Origin: Vibrio sp. S9_S30 | GTDB lineage: Bacteria > Pseudomonadota > Gammaproteobacteria > Enterobacterales > Vibrionaceae | Direction: 5' to 3' | Assembly: GCF_014694455.1 (NCBI RefSeq) | Contig: NZ_JAAUWT010000002.1 | Location: forward strand, 186,001 to 250,000 | Length of the DNA: 64,000 bases | Part shown: positions 29,523-39,538 of the stretch, piece by piece | Layout: each line of letters begins with the position of its first letter | Position numbering within the stretch: the first letter of the stretch is position 1 | Made by a program: the position numbers and the translations under genes | Notes under the pieces: model-generated | The model's input: the letters and a program-made list of their open reading frames with translations, nothing else | Told to the model about the DNA's origin: nothing | Database searches by the model: none

Positions 29523-29691
29523 GCGTATTTTGCTGCCCTATTCAAGTGCTTTTTACCGTGAATGGCATGCTTCATTTATAGCGCAGTGAAATGGTCGTCC
29601 GCTTTTAAAGATCAAGCGTGGAAGTGCTTGTTCTATCGACTCCAGAACGGTGATATTGCTCAATTTCCATTAGATATCTCTCACACTTTTG

Positions 29692-29700
29692 TGCTAGAAT
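29692..29700 (+). promoter_or_regulatory. Possible extended -10 promoter for ribH
   Basis: TGCTAGAAT, an extended -10 (TGn then TAGAAT), lies about 43 bases upstream of ribH. No convincing -35 is seen. The 220-base gap after RibBX suggests ribH-nusB may have its own promoter. The gap holds a spurious ORF but no FMN riboswitch that I can recognise. Confidence 0.4.
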
Positions 29701-29742
29701 CCGGCGATTCTCACTTGATGAACATAGTTAAAGGAAAGCTTT

Positions 29743-30213
29743 ATGAAAGTGATCGAGGGCGTTCTCCCTGCGCCAAATGCAAAAATTGCTATCGTTATTT
29801 CTCGTTTTAACAGTTTTATTAACGAAAGCCTGCTATCTGGTGCAATCGATACTTTAAAGCGTTATGGACAAGTTAGCGAAGACAACATTACTGTTGTGCG
29901 CTGCCCTGGTGCGGTTGAGTTGCCTTTAGTGGCTCAGCGCGTTGCGAAAACTGGAAAATTCGACGCGATTGTGTCGTTAGGTTCAGTGATTCGTGGCGGT
30001 ACGCCTCACTTTGACTATGTTTGTAGTGAATGCAACAAAGGGTTGGCTCAAGTGTCTCTGGAATACAGTCTTCCAGTTGCGTTTGGCGTCCTTACTGTTG
30101 ACACCATCGATCAAGCTATCGAGCGCGCAGGAACCAAGGCTGGTAATAAAGGTGCAGAGGCTGCACTCAGCGCGCTAGAAATGATCAACGTTCTTTTAGA
30201 AATTGATTCCTAA
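29743..30213 (+). CDS. ribH: 6,7-dimethyl-8-ribityllumazine synthase
   Basis: Condenses DHBP with the ribitylamino-pyrimidine to give lumazine; forms 60-mer or smaller shells. 156 residues with the family motifs [46 protein letters not shown] and [12 protein letters not shown] good AAAGGA ribosome site precedes the ATG at 29743. Coupled to nusB by a TAATG overlap. Confidence 0.97.
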   Translation: MKVIEGVLPAPNAKIAIVISRFNSFINESLLSGAIDTLKRYGQVSEDNITVVRCPGAVELPLVAQRVAKTGKFDAIVSLGSVIRGGTPHFDYVCSECNKGLAQVSLEYSLPVAFGVLTVDTIDQAIERAGTKAGNKGAEAALSALEMINVLLEIDS

Positions 30214-30680
30214 TGGGGGCCAGTGTGAAACCAGCCGCACGTCGTAACGCACGTCAATTTGCATTACAAGCCATATATTCGTGGCAGATTACCAAAGAGA
30301 ATGTTGCTACTATAGAACAGCAATTCCTGTCTGGAGGCAAGTATGATGAGGAAGAGCATCACGCAAATGAGCCTTCTCTGTCTGCACCAGAAACTGACGT
30401 CGCTTACTTCCGTGACCTGCTAACGGGTGTTGTGCTTAGCCACACCGAGTTAGACAGCAAACTGCGTCCTTATTTGTCTCGCCCTATGCAAGATTTGGAC
30501 ATGATGGAGCTGGCTTTGCTTCGTCTTGCGATGTATGAAATGACGCGTCGCGAGGATGTTCCTTACAAAGTCGTGATTAACGAGGCTATTGAGCTCGCAA
30601 AAGTGTTTGCTGCGGAAGATAGCCACAAGTTTGTGAATGGTGTGCTTGATAAAGCCGCACCGCATGTTCGCAAAAAGTAA
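30213..30680 (+). CDS. nusB: Transcription antitermination factor NusB
   Basis: All-helical factor that with NusE (S10) binds boxA RNA for antitermination of rRNA operons. 155 residues; [16 protein letters not shown] at the start, [20 protein letters not shown] and [18 protein letters not shown] later are family blocks. The ATG at 30213 overlaps the ribH stop; a GTG at 30225 is possible but vibrio NusB proteins begin [13 protein letters not shown] terminator follows. Confidence 0.96.
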   Translation: MGASVKPAARRNARQFALQAIYSWQITKENVATIEQQFLSGGKYDEEEHHANEPSLSAPETDVAYFRDLLTGVVLSHTELDSKLRPYLSRPMQDLDMMELALLRLAMYEMTRREDVPYKVVINEAIELAKVFAAEDSHKFVNGVLDKAAPHVRKK

Positions 30681-30696
30681 TCGTGAATAAATACAA

Positions 30697-30725
30697 AAAG
30701 GTCAGCTCATTAGCTGACCTTTTTC
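30697..30725 (+). terminator. Terminator after nusB
   Basis: AAGGTCAGCT / AGCTGACCTT, 10-bp stem, followed by TTTTTC. Confidence 0.9.
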
Positions 30726-30752
30726 TTTTCGTGCTCTAGGTCTTAAACTGCT

Positions 30753-30782
30753 TTGAGCAAGTCATGCAAACTTGGGTATAAT
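30753..30782 (+). promoter_or_regulatory. Promoter of thiL-pgpA
   Basis: TTGAGC (30753-30758) and TATAAT (30777-30782), 18 bases apart, about 30 bases upstream of the thiL start. No TPP riboswitch can be recognised in this short leader. Confidence 0.7.
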
Positions 30783-30813
30783 TAACATAAATAACAACAT
30801 GAAAGAGTCAGCT

Positions 30814-31788
30814 ATGGCAGGTGAATTTAACCTAATTACCACCTATTTCGTAAACCGACAAACCCAGCGCAAAGATGTCCAGCTTTCCTTGGGCGATGAC
30901 AGCGCTTTGGTTACCTCTCCTGAAAATGTTCAAATTGCCATTAGTACTGATACGCTCGTGGCGGGTACGCATTTTCTAGAACATGCCAACCCAGCATGGG
31001 TTGCTCATAAAGCATTGGCGGCAAACTTGAGTGATTTGGCCGCTATGGGGGCGTCGCCTGCGTGGGTATCCCTTGCGCTTACGTTGCCAGAGCCCGATGA
31101 AATGTGGTTAGCGCCATTTAGTGAGTCATTCTTTGAACTAGCAAACTATTTCAACATTCAGTTAATTGGCGGGGATACCACGAAAGGCCCTTTGAGTATT
31201 ACGTTGACGGTTCAAGGCTTCGTACCTGAAGGCAAAGCGATGCGACGTGATGGCGCAAAAGTGGGTGATTGGATTTACGTAACGGGTACGTTGGGCGACA
31301 GTGCGGCTGGTTTACAGGTTGTGCTTGATGACGCTAAACGTTCTAAACCCTACGCCGAAGAGCTGGAAAAACGCCACTATCTTGCCACGCCTCGCTTGGT
31401 TGTGGGACAAGCCTTAAGAGAGGTGGCGTCAGCTTGTTTGGATATCTCGGATGGGTTGATATCTGATCTTCGCCATATTATGGACGCGTCTAATGTTGGT
31501 GCGATCATTGATGTCGACAATATCCCTTTATCAGATGAACTAAAAGCGTATTGCTCAGACGATATTGAAGCAATTCAATTAGCGCTGACCAGTGGTGAAG
31601 AGTACGAGTTGTGCTTCTGTGTACCTGAAGAGCATAAAGGGCAAATGGACACCTTACTGTCCTATTCTGGTACAACGGCGACCTGTATTGGTCAGATTCG
31701 TTCTGGTGATGAGCTGGTATTAGAACAGCAAGGAAAAAAGCTGGACTGGGCATTGTCTGGCTATGATCATTTCAAGGTTTATTCATAA
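30814..31788 (+). CDS. thiL: Thiamine-monophosphate kinase
   Basis: Phosphorylates TMP to the cofactor TPP with ATP. About 324 residues, AIR-synthase-like fold: GDDSALV (metal-binding Asp), STDTLVAGTHF, HKALAANLSDLAAMGA, IGGDTTKGP, and DISDGLISDL. I chose ATG 30814 (AAAGAG six bases before); ATG 30772 and 30799 in the same frame would add unconserved residues. It is coupled to pgpA by a TAATG overlap, as commonly seen after nusB. Confidence 0.96.
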   Translation: MAGEFNLITTYFVNRQTQRKDVQLSLGDDSALVTSPENVQIAISTDTLVAGTHFLEHANPAWVAHKALAANLSDLAAMGASPAWVSLALTLPEPDEMWLAPFSESFFELANYFNIQLIGGDTTKGPLSITLTVQGFVPEGKAMRRDGAKVGDWIYVTGTLGDSAAGLQVVLDDAKRSKPYAEELEKRHYLATPRLVVGQALREVASACLDISDGLISDLRHIMDASNVGAIIDVDNIPLSDELKAYCSDDIEAIQLALTSGEEYELCFCVPEEHKGQMDTLLSYSGTTATCIGQIRSGDELVLEQQGKKLDWALSGYDHFKVYS

Positions 31789-32294
31789 TGTCGTCTCCTT
31801 TATCTCTTATTTCGCTAAGAAACCCTTGGCACCTACTTGCAACCGGTTTTGGTAGTGGGTTGGCTCCCATTATGCCAGGTACTATGGGAACACTGGCGGC
31901 GGTTCCATTTTATCTTTTATTGGTGCAGTTGCCGTTGCCACTTTACATGATTGCAGTCCTTGGCTCGTGCATTATCGGCATTAAGATTTGTCAAGTGACA
32001 TCAGATGATATGGGAGTGCACGATCACGGCTCCATTGTGTGGGATGAGTTTGCTGGTTTTTGGATCACGATGGTCATCGTCCCACTATTCGATATTCCCA
32101 TATTTGACTGGAAATGGATCCTCACTGGGTTCATCCTTTTTCGCTTTTTTGACATGGTTAAACCGTGGCCGATTAGCTGGCTCGATAAACGCATTCATGG
32201 TGGATTAGGCATCATGTTGGACGATATAGCAGCAGGCGTCATGGCGGCTATTTCATTATGGCTAGTAGGTAGGTATGCTGGCTGGCCAATATAA
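31788..32294 (+). CDS. pgpA: Phosphatidylglycerophosphatase A
   Basis: Inner-membrane enzyme that dephosphorylates phosphatidylglycerophosphate to phosphatidylglycerol. 168 residues with about four hydrophobic segments. Family blocks: ATGFGSGLAPIMPGTMGTLAA, HDHGSIVWDEFAGFWITM (likely catalytic acids) and RFFDMVKPWPISWLDKRIHGGLGIMLDD in two adjoining parts. Its start overlaps the thiL stop. Confidence 0.95.
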   Translation: MSSPLSLISLRNPWHLLATGFGSGLAPIMPGTMGTLAAVPFYLLLVQLPLPLYMIAVLGSCIIGIKICQVTSDDMGVHDHGSIVWDEFAGFWITMVIVPLFDIPIFDWKWILTGFILFRFFDMVKPWPISWLDKRIHGGLGIMLDDIAAGVMAAISLWLVGRYAGWPI

Positions 32295-32321
32295 TGGAGT
32301 CGTTAAAAAAGGTATTTATTT

Positions 32322-32672
32322 ATGTCTAAAAAGGTGTATTGCATCGCTCAGTTTTTACCAAAAGAAGGGAAACTGGATGAATTGTTCGACGTCTTAAAAT
32401 CACTCGAACCCAATACATTAAGAGAGGATGGATGTTTGCAATATATCGTCACACGTCACATCTCTAGCTCATTTGCTGAGGGTGAGTCTTATCCCATTGT
32501 TTTCAACGAAACTTGGGCAAGCAATGAAGCGTTTGAAGCACACTGTCAGCGATTTGAAATACAAGAGTTTTTCGAAACACATTGCATGGCAGAAAACGGA
32601 TTGGTCGATAAATACAACGTATGTATTTATAGCGATGAACCGAATGGATACGATGCGCCAAAAGTGAAATAG
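32322..32672 (+). CDS. Putative quinol monooxygenase / ABM-domain protein
   Basis: A 116-residue single-domain protein of the antibiotic-biosynthesis-monooxygenase fold (YgiN-like): beta start VYCIAQFLPKEGKLDELFDVL, central REDGCLQYIVT, and NETWASNEAFEAHCQ with the usual Glu-Trp and His. Relatives act on quinols or are uncharacterised. It follows pgpA after 27 bases but has its own ribosome site and terminator, so it may be a third gene of the thiL operon by proximity only. Confidence 0.7.
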   Translation: MSKKVYCIAQFLPKEGKLDELFDVLKSLEPNTLREDGCLQYIVTRHISSSFAEGESYPIVFNETWASNEAFEAHCQRFEIQEFFETHCMAENGLVDKYNVCIYSDEPNGYDAPKVK

Positions 32673-32693
32673 CGAAGAAGATCATCTTAAATA

Positions 32694-32720
32694 AAAAAGC
32701 CGAACTCAGTTCGGCTTTTT
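32694..32720. terminator. Bidirectional terminator between convergent genes (dxs side)
   Basis: AAAAAGCCGAACT / AGTTCGGCTTTTT, a 13-bp stem with A and T runs on its flanks, serving both the rightward monooxygenase-like gene and leftward dxs. Confidence 0.92.
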
Positions 32721-32758
32721 TATTCGGTTAAAACAGGCTTATGCCTTTTTCTGTGAGC

Positions 32759-34648
32759 TTATTTATTCAGATATTGATTTATTGCTAACTCAATACCTGT
32801 GGCGTCTAAACCAAGCTCGGCGTGCATCTCTTCTTGCGTTCCTTGTGCGACAAATTGGTCAGGCAATCCAAGGTTTAATACTGGCACGATTTGCTTACTG
32901 ATCATGAGATATTCAATCACACCAGCACCGGCACCTCCCGCGATAACGTTCTCTTCTACCGTTACCAGTACGTCGTGTGTTGACGCCAGTTCTGAAATTA
33001 AGGCTTCGTCTAATGGCTTCACAAATCGCATATCCGCCACTGTGGCGTTTAACGCTTCTGCTGCTGAAAGTGCGTTAGGCAAGAACGTACCGAAGCTTAA
33101 TATGGCGATTTTGGGCTGATTTTCTTGAGGATCAGTTTGGCGTTGGCGGACAATACGACCTTTCCCGATTTCAAGTGCAACCATCTCTTTTTGAATAGCC
33201 GTGCCACAACCGCTACCACGAGGGTAACGAACGGCAGATGGTCCCGTATGTTTGTGTCCGGTGTACAACATTTGACGGCATTCATTTTCGTCACTTGGAG
33301 CCATAATGACCATGTTGGGGATGCAGCGCATAAAGCTGAGATCAAATGCGCCTTGGTGGGTCTGACCATCTGCACCGACTAGCCCTGCGCGGTCAATGGC
33401 GAACAAGACAGGCAAATCCATGATGGCGACATCATGAATCAATTGGTCGTAACCACGTTGCAAGAACGTGGAGTAAATCGCGACGATTGGGTTTTGACCT
33501 GCGATGGCCATGCCACTTGCTAGCGTTACTGCGTGTTGTTCCGCTATCGCGACATCAAAATATTGTTTAGGGAATTCCTTCGAGAAGCGAACCATGCCAG
33601 ATCCTTCACGCATTGCGGGTGTGATTGCCATGAGTTTCGGATCTTGGGCGGCCATGTCACAAAGGAAATCACCAAAAATATTGGAGAAGGTCGGCGTCGA
33701 AGCTTTGGTTTTTGGCTTGTTGTCTGGATTCAGGAATTGCTTTTGTACCGCGTGGTATCCAATCGGATCTTTCTCAGCTGGCTCGTGTCCTTTGCCTTTC
33801 TTGGTCATAATGTGCAGGAACTGCGGTCCTTTCAGGCTACGCATATTTTTCAGCGTCTTAACCAACTCATTCACATCGTGACCATCGACAGGGCCAATGT
33901 AGTTAAAGCCAAGCTCCTCAAATAATGTGCCTGGTACGACCATGCCTTTGAGGTGTTCTTCGGTTCTGCGCACCAGCTCTTTAATTGGAGGCAAGCCAGA
34001 GAGTACTTTTTTACCACCTTCACGAATAGAGGTATACAGGTTGCCAGACAATAATTGAGCTAAATGATTGTTCAGTGCTCCGACGTTCTCGGAAATGGAC
34101 ATTTCGTTGTCGTTCAGAATGACCAACATATCGGTATGCACATCACCAGCGTGATTCATCGCTTCAAAAGCCATACCCGCGGTAATGGCACCATCGCCGA
34201 TAACACTCACAACACGTCTGTCTTTACCTTCTCTTTCTGCGGCAATCGATATGCCCAGCGCAGCGCTGATAGAGGTTGAGGAATGCCCGACGGACAATAC
34301 GTCGTACTCGCTTTCGCCTCGCCATGGGAAAGGGTGTAGCCCGCCTTTTTGGCGAATGGTTGGCAGTTTTTCGCGGCGACCAGTCAAGATCTTATGCGGG
34401 TAGGCTTGGTGACCTACATCCCAGATCAACTGATCAAATGGGGTGTTGTAGACATAGTGTAGAGCTACTGTTAGTTCCACTGTGCCTAAGCCGGATGCCA
34501 AGTGCCCACTTGATTGGCTGACGGAATTAAGAAGGTACGTTCTTAATTCATCACAGAGGGTCGGCAGGCTCTCCTTTGGAAGGAGGCGCAACTCATCAGG
34601 TGTATCAGCTAGTGCTAAAGTAGGATATTTTGAAATATCGAGAGTCAT
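32759..34648 (-). CDS. dxs: 1-deoxy-D-xylulose-5-phosphate synthase
   Basis: TPP enzyme joining pyruvate and glyceraldehyde 3-phosphate, the first step of the MEP isoprenoid route. 629 residues: TPP site [19 protein letters not shown] with the second metal motif [10 protein letters not shown], and transketolase pyrimidine domain (about 325-480; [33 protein letters not shown]). The C-terminal domain is present. Third in the leftward run xseB-ispA-dxs, the order found in E. coli. The ATG at 34648 follows the ispA stop by 19 bases. Confidence 0.97.
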   Translation of the reverse strand: MTLDISKYPTLALADTPDELRLLPKESLPTLCDELRTYLLNSVSQSSGHLASGLGTVELTVALHYVYNTPFDQLIWDVGHQAYPHKILTGRREKLPTIRQKGGLHPFPWRGESEYDVLSVGHSSTSISAALGISIAAEREGKDRRVVSVIGDGAITAGMAFEAMNHAGDVHTDMLVILNDNEMSISENVGALNNHLAQLLSGNLYTSIREGGKKVLSGLPPIKELVRRTEEHLKGMVVPGTLFEELGFNYIGPVDGHDVNELVKTLKNMRSLKGPQFLHIMTKKGKGHEPAEKDPIGYHAVQKQFLNPDNKPKTKASTPTFSNIFGDFLCDMAAQDPKLMAITPAMREGSGMVRFSKEFPKQYFDVAIAEQHAVTLASGMAIAGQNPIVAIYSTFLQRGYDQLIHDVAIMDLPVLFAIDRAGLVGADGQTHQGAFDLSFMRCIPNMVIMAPSDENECRQMLYTGHKHTGPSAVRYPRGSGCGTAIQKEMVALEIGKGRIVRQRQTDPQENQPKIAILSFGTFLPNALSAAEALNATVADMRFVKPLDEALISELASTHDVLVTVEENVIAGGAGAGVIEYLMISKQIVPVLNLGLPDQFVAQGTQEEMHAELGLDATGIELAINQYLNK

Positions 34649-34667
34649 AAAATTCAGCGCTTATAGT

Positions 34668-35552
34668 TTAGTTTTTGCGCTCGACCACATAACGGGCGAA
34701 CTCTTCAAGTAACTGCGTATTGTAAGGTATGGCCTCTAATGTGCCTAATGCTTCAGTGAGCAGCTCTTGAGCTTTCTTCTGAGCACCTTCCAGACCCAAC
34801 AAGGAAGGGTAAGTACTCTTGTTTAATTCTTGATCTGAACCTTGAGGTTTCCCTAATGTTTCAGTATCACTGATGATATCTAAAATATCGTCTTGTACTT
34901 GGAAAGCCAGACCGATTAAGTCTGCGTATCTTTCCAATTGAGGAAGGACAGTCAGCCCTTTCTCTCCAGCCGCCATTGCGCCCATTTTTATGGCGCTTTT
35001 AATCAATGCCGCTGTTTTATTCAGGTGGATGGTTTCAAGTTCCTTGAGCGACACGATGCGGTTTTCTGCGGCAAGATCGAGCGCTTGACCCATACACATC
35101 CCGCCTACGCCAGAGGCTTTAGCCAGCGTTTGAACCATTTTTATTCGGTTACGTTCTCCGTCAGAACTGAGTTTTCCTTCTGCAAGAATAGTAAACGCTA
35201 AGGTCTGTAGGGCGTCACCCGTTAAAATGGCGGTCGCTTCATCAAATTTGATGTGACAAGTTGGTTGACCGCGACGAAGTTCGTCATCGTCCATTGCGGG
35301 TAAGTCATCATGAATCAAAGAGTAGGCGTGAATGCACTCGACTGCGCAGGCTGGTGTATCCAGTTCTTCTAGTGTACACCCCAGCATTTCACCAGTAATG
35401 TATACGAGATAAGGGCGAGCGCGCTTTCCACCAAGCGTTAAGCCATGGCGCATAGCCTGTATAAGGGGTAACTCTTGATAAGGGAGAGTGTCAAGCCAAG
35501 CGTTCAACTGGGTGTTGCTGCGGTCTTGATAAGGCGTTAAAGGTGCGGACAT
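34668..35552 (-). CDS. ispA: Farnesyl diphosphate synthase
   Basis: Condenses IPP with DMAPP and GPP to farnesyl diphosphate for quinones and undecaprenyl carrier. 294 residues. First Asp-rich motif in IHDDLPAMDDDELRRGQPTCH; second in FQVQDDILDIISDTE; GGKRARPYLVY near the N-terminus binds IPP. Starts 4 bases after the xseB stop, so translation is likely coupled. Confidence 0.97.
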   Translation of the reverse strand: MSAPLTPYQDRSNTQLNAWLDTLPYQELPLIQAMRHGLTLGGKRARPYLVYITGEMLGCTLEELDTPACAVECIHAYSLIHDDLPAMDDDELRRGQPTCHIKFDEATAILTGDALQTLAFTILAEGKLSSDGERNRIKMVQTLAKASGVGGMCMGQALDLAAENRIVSLKELETIHLNKTAALIKSAIKMGAMAAGEKGLTVLPQLERYADLIGLAFQVQDDILDIISDTETLGKPQGSDQELNKSTYPSLLGLEGAQKKAQELLTEALGTLEAIPYNTQLLEEFARYVVERKN

Positions 35553-35555
35553 AAA

Positions 35556-35801
35556 TTAATCTTCAGAATTTGATTCAAATGGCGAAAGTTTAGCTTGATC
35601 GTCATCTTGAGTCAGAATGGCAACGCGTTGTTCAGCTTCAGATAACTTTCCTTGACCGGAACGAGCAAGGTGTATTCCACGTTCGAACTTTTTCAACGCA
35701 TCTTCCAGTGCGAGATCGCCGCTTTCTAATTGCTCAACAATAGAATCTAATTCTGTTAGCGACTCTTCAAAAGTCATGTTTTCGGGTTTTTTGCTTGCCA
35801 T
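35556..35801 (-). CDS. xseB: Exodeoxyribonuclease VII small subunit
   Basis: Small helical subunit that complexes with XseA to degrade single-stranded DNA. About 81 residues: FEESLTELDSIVEQLESGDLALEDAL and FERGIHLARSGQGKLSEAEQRV (in shorter parts) are the family helices. I took ATG 35801 (MASKKPENMTF) over the 27-base longer start at 35828, as relatives begin near there. First gene of the leftward operon. Confidence 0.94.
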   Translation of the reverse strand: MASKKPENMTFEESLTELDSIVEQLESGDLALEDALKKFERGIHLARSGQGKLSEAEQRVAILTQDDDQAKLSPFESNSED

Positions 35802-35828
35802 ACGATTTCTGCTGCTAAAACGTTGCAC

Positions 35829-36140
35829 GCAAGTTAACTCAGCGACTGCTGCTGGTCAAACTCGCGCAAGATAAAATTTAACAAAAGTGCAGTATATCAG
35901 TTTTTATCCTCGATTCGTTATTAACAAATAGTCTCAAATGATGAGAGTGACTCTTTTCTGTACGATTCAGTATAACAACGCCACAAGACATAGAGATTAG
36001 CTACAATGTGAATGGGATGAGGGTGTACATAGCTTGGTTATATTCTCCCGCTGTTTTCGCAGAACCTAGCATCTTGAGGTTACTTGAGTATACTCTCTTA
36101 AAGTTAAAGGAAAATTTGTGCTTAGTATCAGGAAAAGCTC
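35829..36140. other. Intergenic stretch between xseB and pomA, no gene seen
   Basis: The AT-rich spacer between divergent xseB and pomA. A TATACT -10-like box lies at 36089-36094 without a convincing -35. No ORF with a ribosome site, terminator or RNA fold was recognised. Confidence 0.5.
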
Positions 36141-36167
36141 TAAACAATACTTAGTTACTGCCGATAG
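36141..36167 (+). promoter_or_regulatory. Sigma-28 (FliA) type promoter of pomAB
   Basis: TAAA (36141-36144) and GCCGATAG (36160-36167) are in the exact spacing of the FliA consensus TAAAGTTT-N11-GCCGATAA, 46 bases before the pomA start. Late flagellar gene control of the stator fits this; direct data for this strain are absent. Confidence 0.8.
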
Positions 36168-36212
36168 TTTGGGTTAAGCGCACAATAGAATTTTTAGCAT
36201 GAGGGGTGCTTT

Positions 36213-36977
36213 GTGGATTTAGCAACGTTAATTGGATTGATTGGCGGTTTTGCATTCGTCATCATGGCGATGGTGTTGGGGGGAGGCATTGGTATCTTTA
36301 TCGATGTGACTTCCATTCTTATTGTGGTTGGTGGCTCAACCTTCGTTGTATTAATGAAGTTTACCATGGGGCAGTTTTTTGGTGCCGCCAAAATTGCAGG
36401 TAAAGCTTTCATGTTCAAAGCGGATGAGCCAGAAGACTTGATTGCGAAGGTCGTTGAAATGGCGGATGCTGCACGTAAAGGTGGCTTTCTGGCACTAGAA
36501 GAAATGGAAATCACCAGCTCCTTTATGCAAAAAGGCATCGACTTACTCGTTGATGGTCATGATGCGGATGTGGTTCGTGCGACACTTCAAAAAGACATTT
36601 CGTTAACCGATGAGCGCCACGAGCAAGGAAAGGCTGTATTTACGGCTTTTGGTGACGTTGCGCCCGCCATGGGAATGATAGGCACGTTGGTTGGGTTGGT
36701 TGCCATGCTTTCCAACATGGATGATCCCAAATCTATCGGACCTGCCATGGCGGTTGCACTTCTTACGACGCTATACGGTGCTATTCTTTCTAATATGGTG
36801 TTTTTCCCTATTGCCGACAAACTATCTCTTCGACGTGAACAGGAAAAACTGAACCGCCGTTTGGTCATGGATGGCGTGCTAGCGATCCAAGACGGTCAAA
36901 ACCCTCGTGTTATCGACAGCTATTTGAAGAACTATCTGAATGAAAGTAAGCGAGTTCTCGATGTGGATGGCGAGTAA
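36213..36977 (+). CDS. pomA: Flagellar motor protein PomA (sodium channel subunit)
   Basis: Inner-membrane stator subunit of the sodium-driven polar flagellar motor. 254 residues, four transmembrane segments (about 5-25, 30-50, 150-170, 180-205), a large cytoplasmic loop with the conserved charged residues that touch FliG (around EEPD-type stretch KADEPEDLIAKVVEMADAARK), and PAMGMIGTLVGLVAML. The start is GTG at 36213 (MDLATLIGLIGG). It is near-identical in pattern to Vibrio alginolyticus PomA. It precedes pomB by 11 bases. Confidence 0.97.
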   Translation: MDLATLIGLIGGFAFVIMAMVLGGGIGIFIDVTSILIVVGGSTFVVLMKFTMGQFFGAAKIAGKAFMFKADEPEDLIAKVVEMADAARKGGFLALEEMEITSSFMQKGIDLLVDGHDADVVRATLQKDISLTDERHEQGKAVFTAFGDVAPAMGMIGTLVGLVAMLSNMDDPKSIGPAMAVALLTTLYGAILSNMVFFPIADKLSLRREQEKLNRRLVMDGVLAIQDGQNPRVIDSYLKNYLNESKRVLDVDGE

Positions 36978-36988
36978 GGTGAACTGAG

Positions 36989-37930
36989 ATGGAAGAAGAA
37001 GAGTGCAAATGTCCCCCCCCGGGGCTCCCATTATGGATGGGTACATTCGCTGATTTGATGTCGCTGTTGATGTGCTTCTTCGTACTTCTGCTTTCGTTTT
37101 CTGAAATGGATGTGCTGAAGTTTAAGCAGATTGCAGGCTCAATGAAATTTGCGTTTGGTGTTCAAAATCAGTTGGAAGTGAAAGATATCCCTAAAGGCAC
37201 CAGTGTGATTGCTCAAGAGTTTCGTCCTGGCCGCCCAGAGCCCACTCCGATTGATGTAATCATGCAGCAAACCATTGATATGACGCAGAAAACCTTAGAG
37301 TTTCATGAAGGGGAGTCGGATCGTGCTGGTGGTACAAAGCGAGAAGTGGGTAAGCTAACGGGCGGTAAGTCGCCTGATACATCGACAAAGATGAATCAAA
37401 ATAATGAGTCAGAGCAACAGCAACAGCAAGCCGAATCCCAATCCCAGGAAATGGAAACCATTGTCGAGAGCATTAAAAAGGCGTTGGAAAAAGAAATCGA
37501 TGAAGGTGCGGTAGAAGTGGAAAACCTTGGTCAGCAGATTGTCATTCGCATTCGTGAAAAAGGGGCATTTCCTGAAGGTTCAGCTTTCTTGCAGCCTAAA
37601 TTCCGTCCTTTAGTACGTCAAGTGGCGGAATTGGTCAAAGATGTTCCGGGTATTGTTCGGGTTTCTGGTCATACAGACAATCAACCGTTAGATTCAGAAC
37701 TGTATCGTTCAAATTGGGACTTGTCTTCTCAAAGAGCGGTATCCGTTGCTCATGAGATGGAAAAAGTAAAAGGGTTTGAGCGTGTTCGCTTACGTGTTCG
37801 CGGAATGGCAGACACGGAACCTCTCGTGAGCAATGATACGCGGGAAGGCAGAATGGAAAACCGTCGGGTTGAAATCAATATTATGCAAGGTAAACCGCGC
37901 TTGAGCGATGAAGTGTCTGCCCAGCAGTAA
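36989..37930 (+). CDS. pomB: Flagellar motor protein PomB (sodium channel subunit)
   Basis: Partner of PomA, anchored to peptidoglycan. 313 residues: short N-terminus, one transmembrane helix with the ion-binding Asp at about residue 22 (GTFADLMSLLMCFFVLLLSF), a plug segment, a Gln-rich linker (about 130-155) and a C-terminal OmpA-like domain (GTDNQ-type SGHTDNQPLDSELYRSNWDLS, NRRVEI). In V. alginolyticus the residue is Asp24; the first residues differ. Codons 8-11 contain eight C followed by four G. A terminator follows. Confidence 0.97.
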   Translation: MEEEECKCPPPGLPLWMGTFADLMSLLMCFFVLLLSFSEMDVLKFKQIAGSMKFAFGVQNQLEVKDIPKGTSVIAQEFRPGRPEPTPIDVIMQQTIDMTQKTLEFHEGESDRAGGTKREVGKLTGGKSPDTSTKMNQNNESEQQQQQAESQSQEMETIVESIKKALEKEIDEGAVEVENLGQQIVIRIREKGAFPEGSAFLQPKFRPLVRQVAELVKDVPGIVRVSGHTDNQPLDSELYRSNWDLSSQRAVSVAHEMEKVKGFERVRLRVRGMADTEPLVSNDTREGRMENRRVEINIMQGKPRLSDEVSAQQ

Positions 37931-37950
37931 ATGATAATACTGATGCCGTG

Positions 37951-37981
37951 AAGGTGAGTTCAAAATGAGCTCACCTTTTTT
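37951..37981 (+). terminator. Terminator after pomAB
   Basis: AAGGTGAG / CTCACCTT stem with an 11-base loop and a T run. Confidence 0.88.
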
Positions 37982-38059
37982 TGTGGGGTTATCTCGGGTA
38001 TAATCGCGCGCCTCAGAATTGCCCAAGGCAATCCTTTTTCTAACACAGTGAAGAAAGTC

Positions 38060-39508
38060 ATGAAGTTTATTGTTAAACCCCATCCAGAAATTTTTGTTAA
38101 AAGTGATTCTGTTCGTAAGCGCTTTACTCGAATTCTGGAATGTAATATTCGCATTGTTATTCAAAAGCACACAGAAAATGTGGCGGTGTTTAATCGCCGT
38201 GATCACATTGAAGTGACCGCCAACAGTGACGAACACTACGATAAGGTATTAGCAATCCTGACTCAAACTCCGGGTATTCATCATGTTTTGGAAGTACTGC
38301 AATCAGATTTCGAAGACATGCACGATATCTATGAGCAAGTGCTCGAACTCAACCGCGACAAGTTAGAAGGCAAAACCTTTGTTGTTCGTGCTAAACGCCG
38401 CGGGAAGCATGACTTTACTTCTATTGAGCTTGAGCGCTATGTGGGTGGCGGATTGAACCAAGCGGTGGAAAGCGCTCGTGTTAAACTCAGCAAACCTGAC
38501 GTTACCGTAAAAATTGAAGTGGCAAACGAAAAGCTCAATCAGGTATTGGCGCGTCATAAAGGTTTGGGCGGTTTTCCGCTGGGCACGCAAGAAGACGTGC
38601 TCAGCCTAATTTCTGGTGGTTTCGATTCAGGTGTTTCAAGTTACCTGCATATCAAGCGTGGTTCTAAAACGCATTACTGTTTCTTTAATCTCGGTGGCCC
38701 CGCACATGAGATTGGTGTTAAGCAAGTCGCGCACTACTTGTGGGAAAAATACGGTTCGTCGGCGAAAGTAAAATTCATTTCTGTGGATTTTGAACCCGTC
38801 GTTGCTGAGATTTTGGAAAAAGTCGATGACGGCCAAATGGGTGTGGTTCTGAAACGCATGTTTATGCGTGCGGGAGGAATGATTGCCGAAAAGTTTGGTA
38901 TTCAAGCACTGGTAACGGGGGAAGCGCTAGGGCAAGTGTCTAGCCAGACTCTGACCAACTTAAGACATATCGATGCCGTGACAGATACACTGATTCTGCG
39001 CCCTCTTATCAACTGGGATAAGGAAGACATTATCGATCTTGCTCGTGATATTGGTACGGAAGATTTCGCAAAAACCATGCCTGAATATTGTGGTGTGATT
39101 TCGAAAAAGCCAACCGTCAAAGCTGTTAAAGAAAAGCTTGAAATGGAAGAAGAGAAGTTTGATTTCTCTATTCTAGAGAAGGTCGTTTATGATTCTCGTG
39201 TAATGGATATTCGTGATATTGCGAAAGAAAGCCTTGAACAAGCACCAGAAGTTGAACAAGTTGAAGACGTTGACCAAAATGCTGTGGTGCTTGATATTCG
39301 CAGTGCGGAAGAAGAGGATGCAAACCCACTAGAGATAGAGGGGGTTGAGGTTGCTCATATTCCTTTCTTTAAGCTAGGAACTAAATTTGGAGATTTAGAC
39401 CAAACGAAAACGTATTTGCTGTACTGCGATCGAGGCGTAATGAGCCGATTGCAGGCGCTTTATCTTCAAGAGCAAGGTTATCAGAATGTTAAGGTGTACC
39501 GTCCTTAA
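38060..39508 (+). CDS. thiI: tRNA 4-thiouridine synthase / thiamine sulfur carrier enzyme ThiI
   Basis: Transfers persulfide sulfur to U8 of tRNA and takes part in thiazole synthesis. About 482 residues: N-terminal ferredoxin-like domain, THUMP RNA-binding domain (about 60-165), PP-loop ATPase ([12 protein letters not shown], about residue 185) and a C-terminal rhodanese domain (about 400-482) with the active Cys in [16 protein letters not shown] chose ATG 38060 ([15 protein letters not shown]) over the in-frame ATG at 38048. A TATAAT at 37999-38004 lies upstream. Confidence 0.96.
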   Translation: MKFIVKPHPEIFVKSDSVRKRFTRILECNIRIVIQKHTENVAVFNRRDHIEVTANSDEHYDKVLAILTQTPGIHHVLEVLQSDFEDMHDIYEQVLELNRDKLEGKTFVVRAKRRGKHDFTSIELERYVGGGLNQAVESARVKLSKPDVTVKIEVANEKLNQVLARHKGLGGFPLGTQEDVLSLISGGFDSGVSSYLHIKRGSKTHYCFFNLGGPAHEIGVKQVAHYLWEKYGSSAKVKFISVDFEPVVAEILEKVDDGQMGVVLKRMFMRAGGMIAEKFGIQALVTGEALGQVSSQTLTNLRHIDAVTDTLILRPLINWDKEDIIDLARDIGTEDFAKTMPEYCGVISKKPTVKAVKEKLEMEEEKFDFSILEKVVYDSRVMDIRDIAKESLEQAPEVEQVEDVDQNAVVLDIRSAEEEDANPLEIEGVEVAHIPFFKLGTKFGDLDQTKTYLLYCDRGVMSRLQALYLQEQGYQNVKVYRP

Positions 39509-39538
39509 TTTATATCCATAATTGCGTTACCCCAGACA

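Noticed and set aside
29562..29810. 82-codon ORF before ribH
   Set aside because: It runs into ribH in another frame and has no ribosome site.
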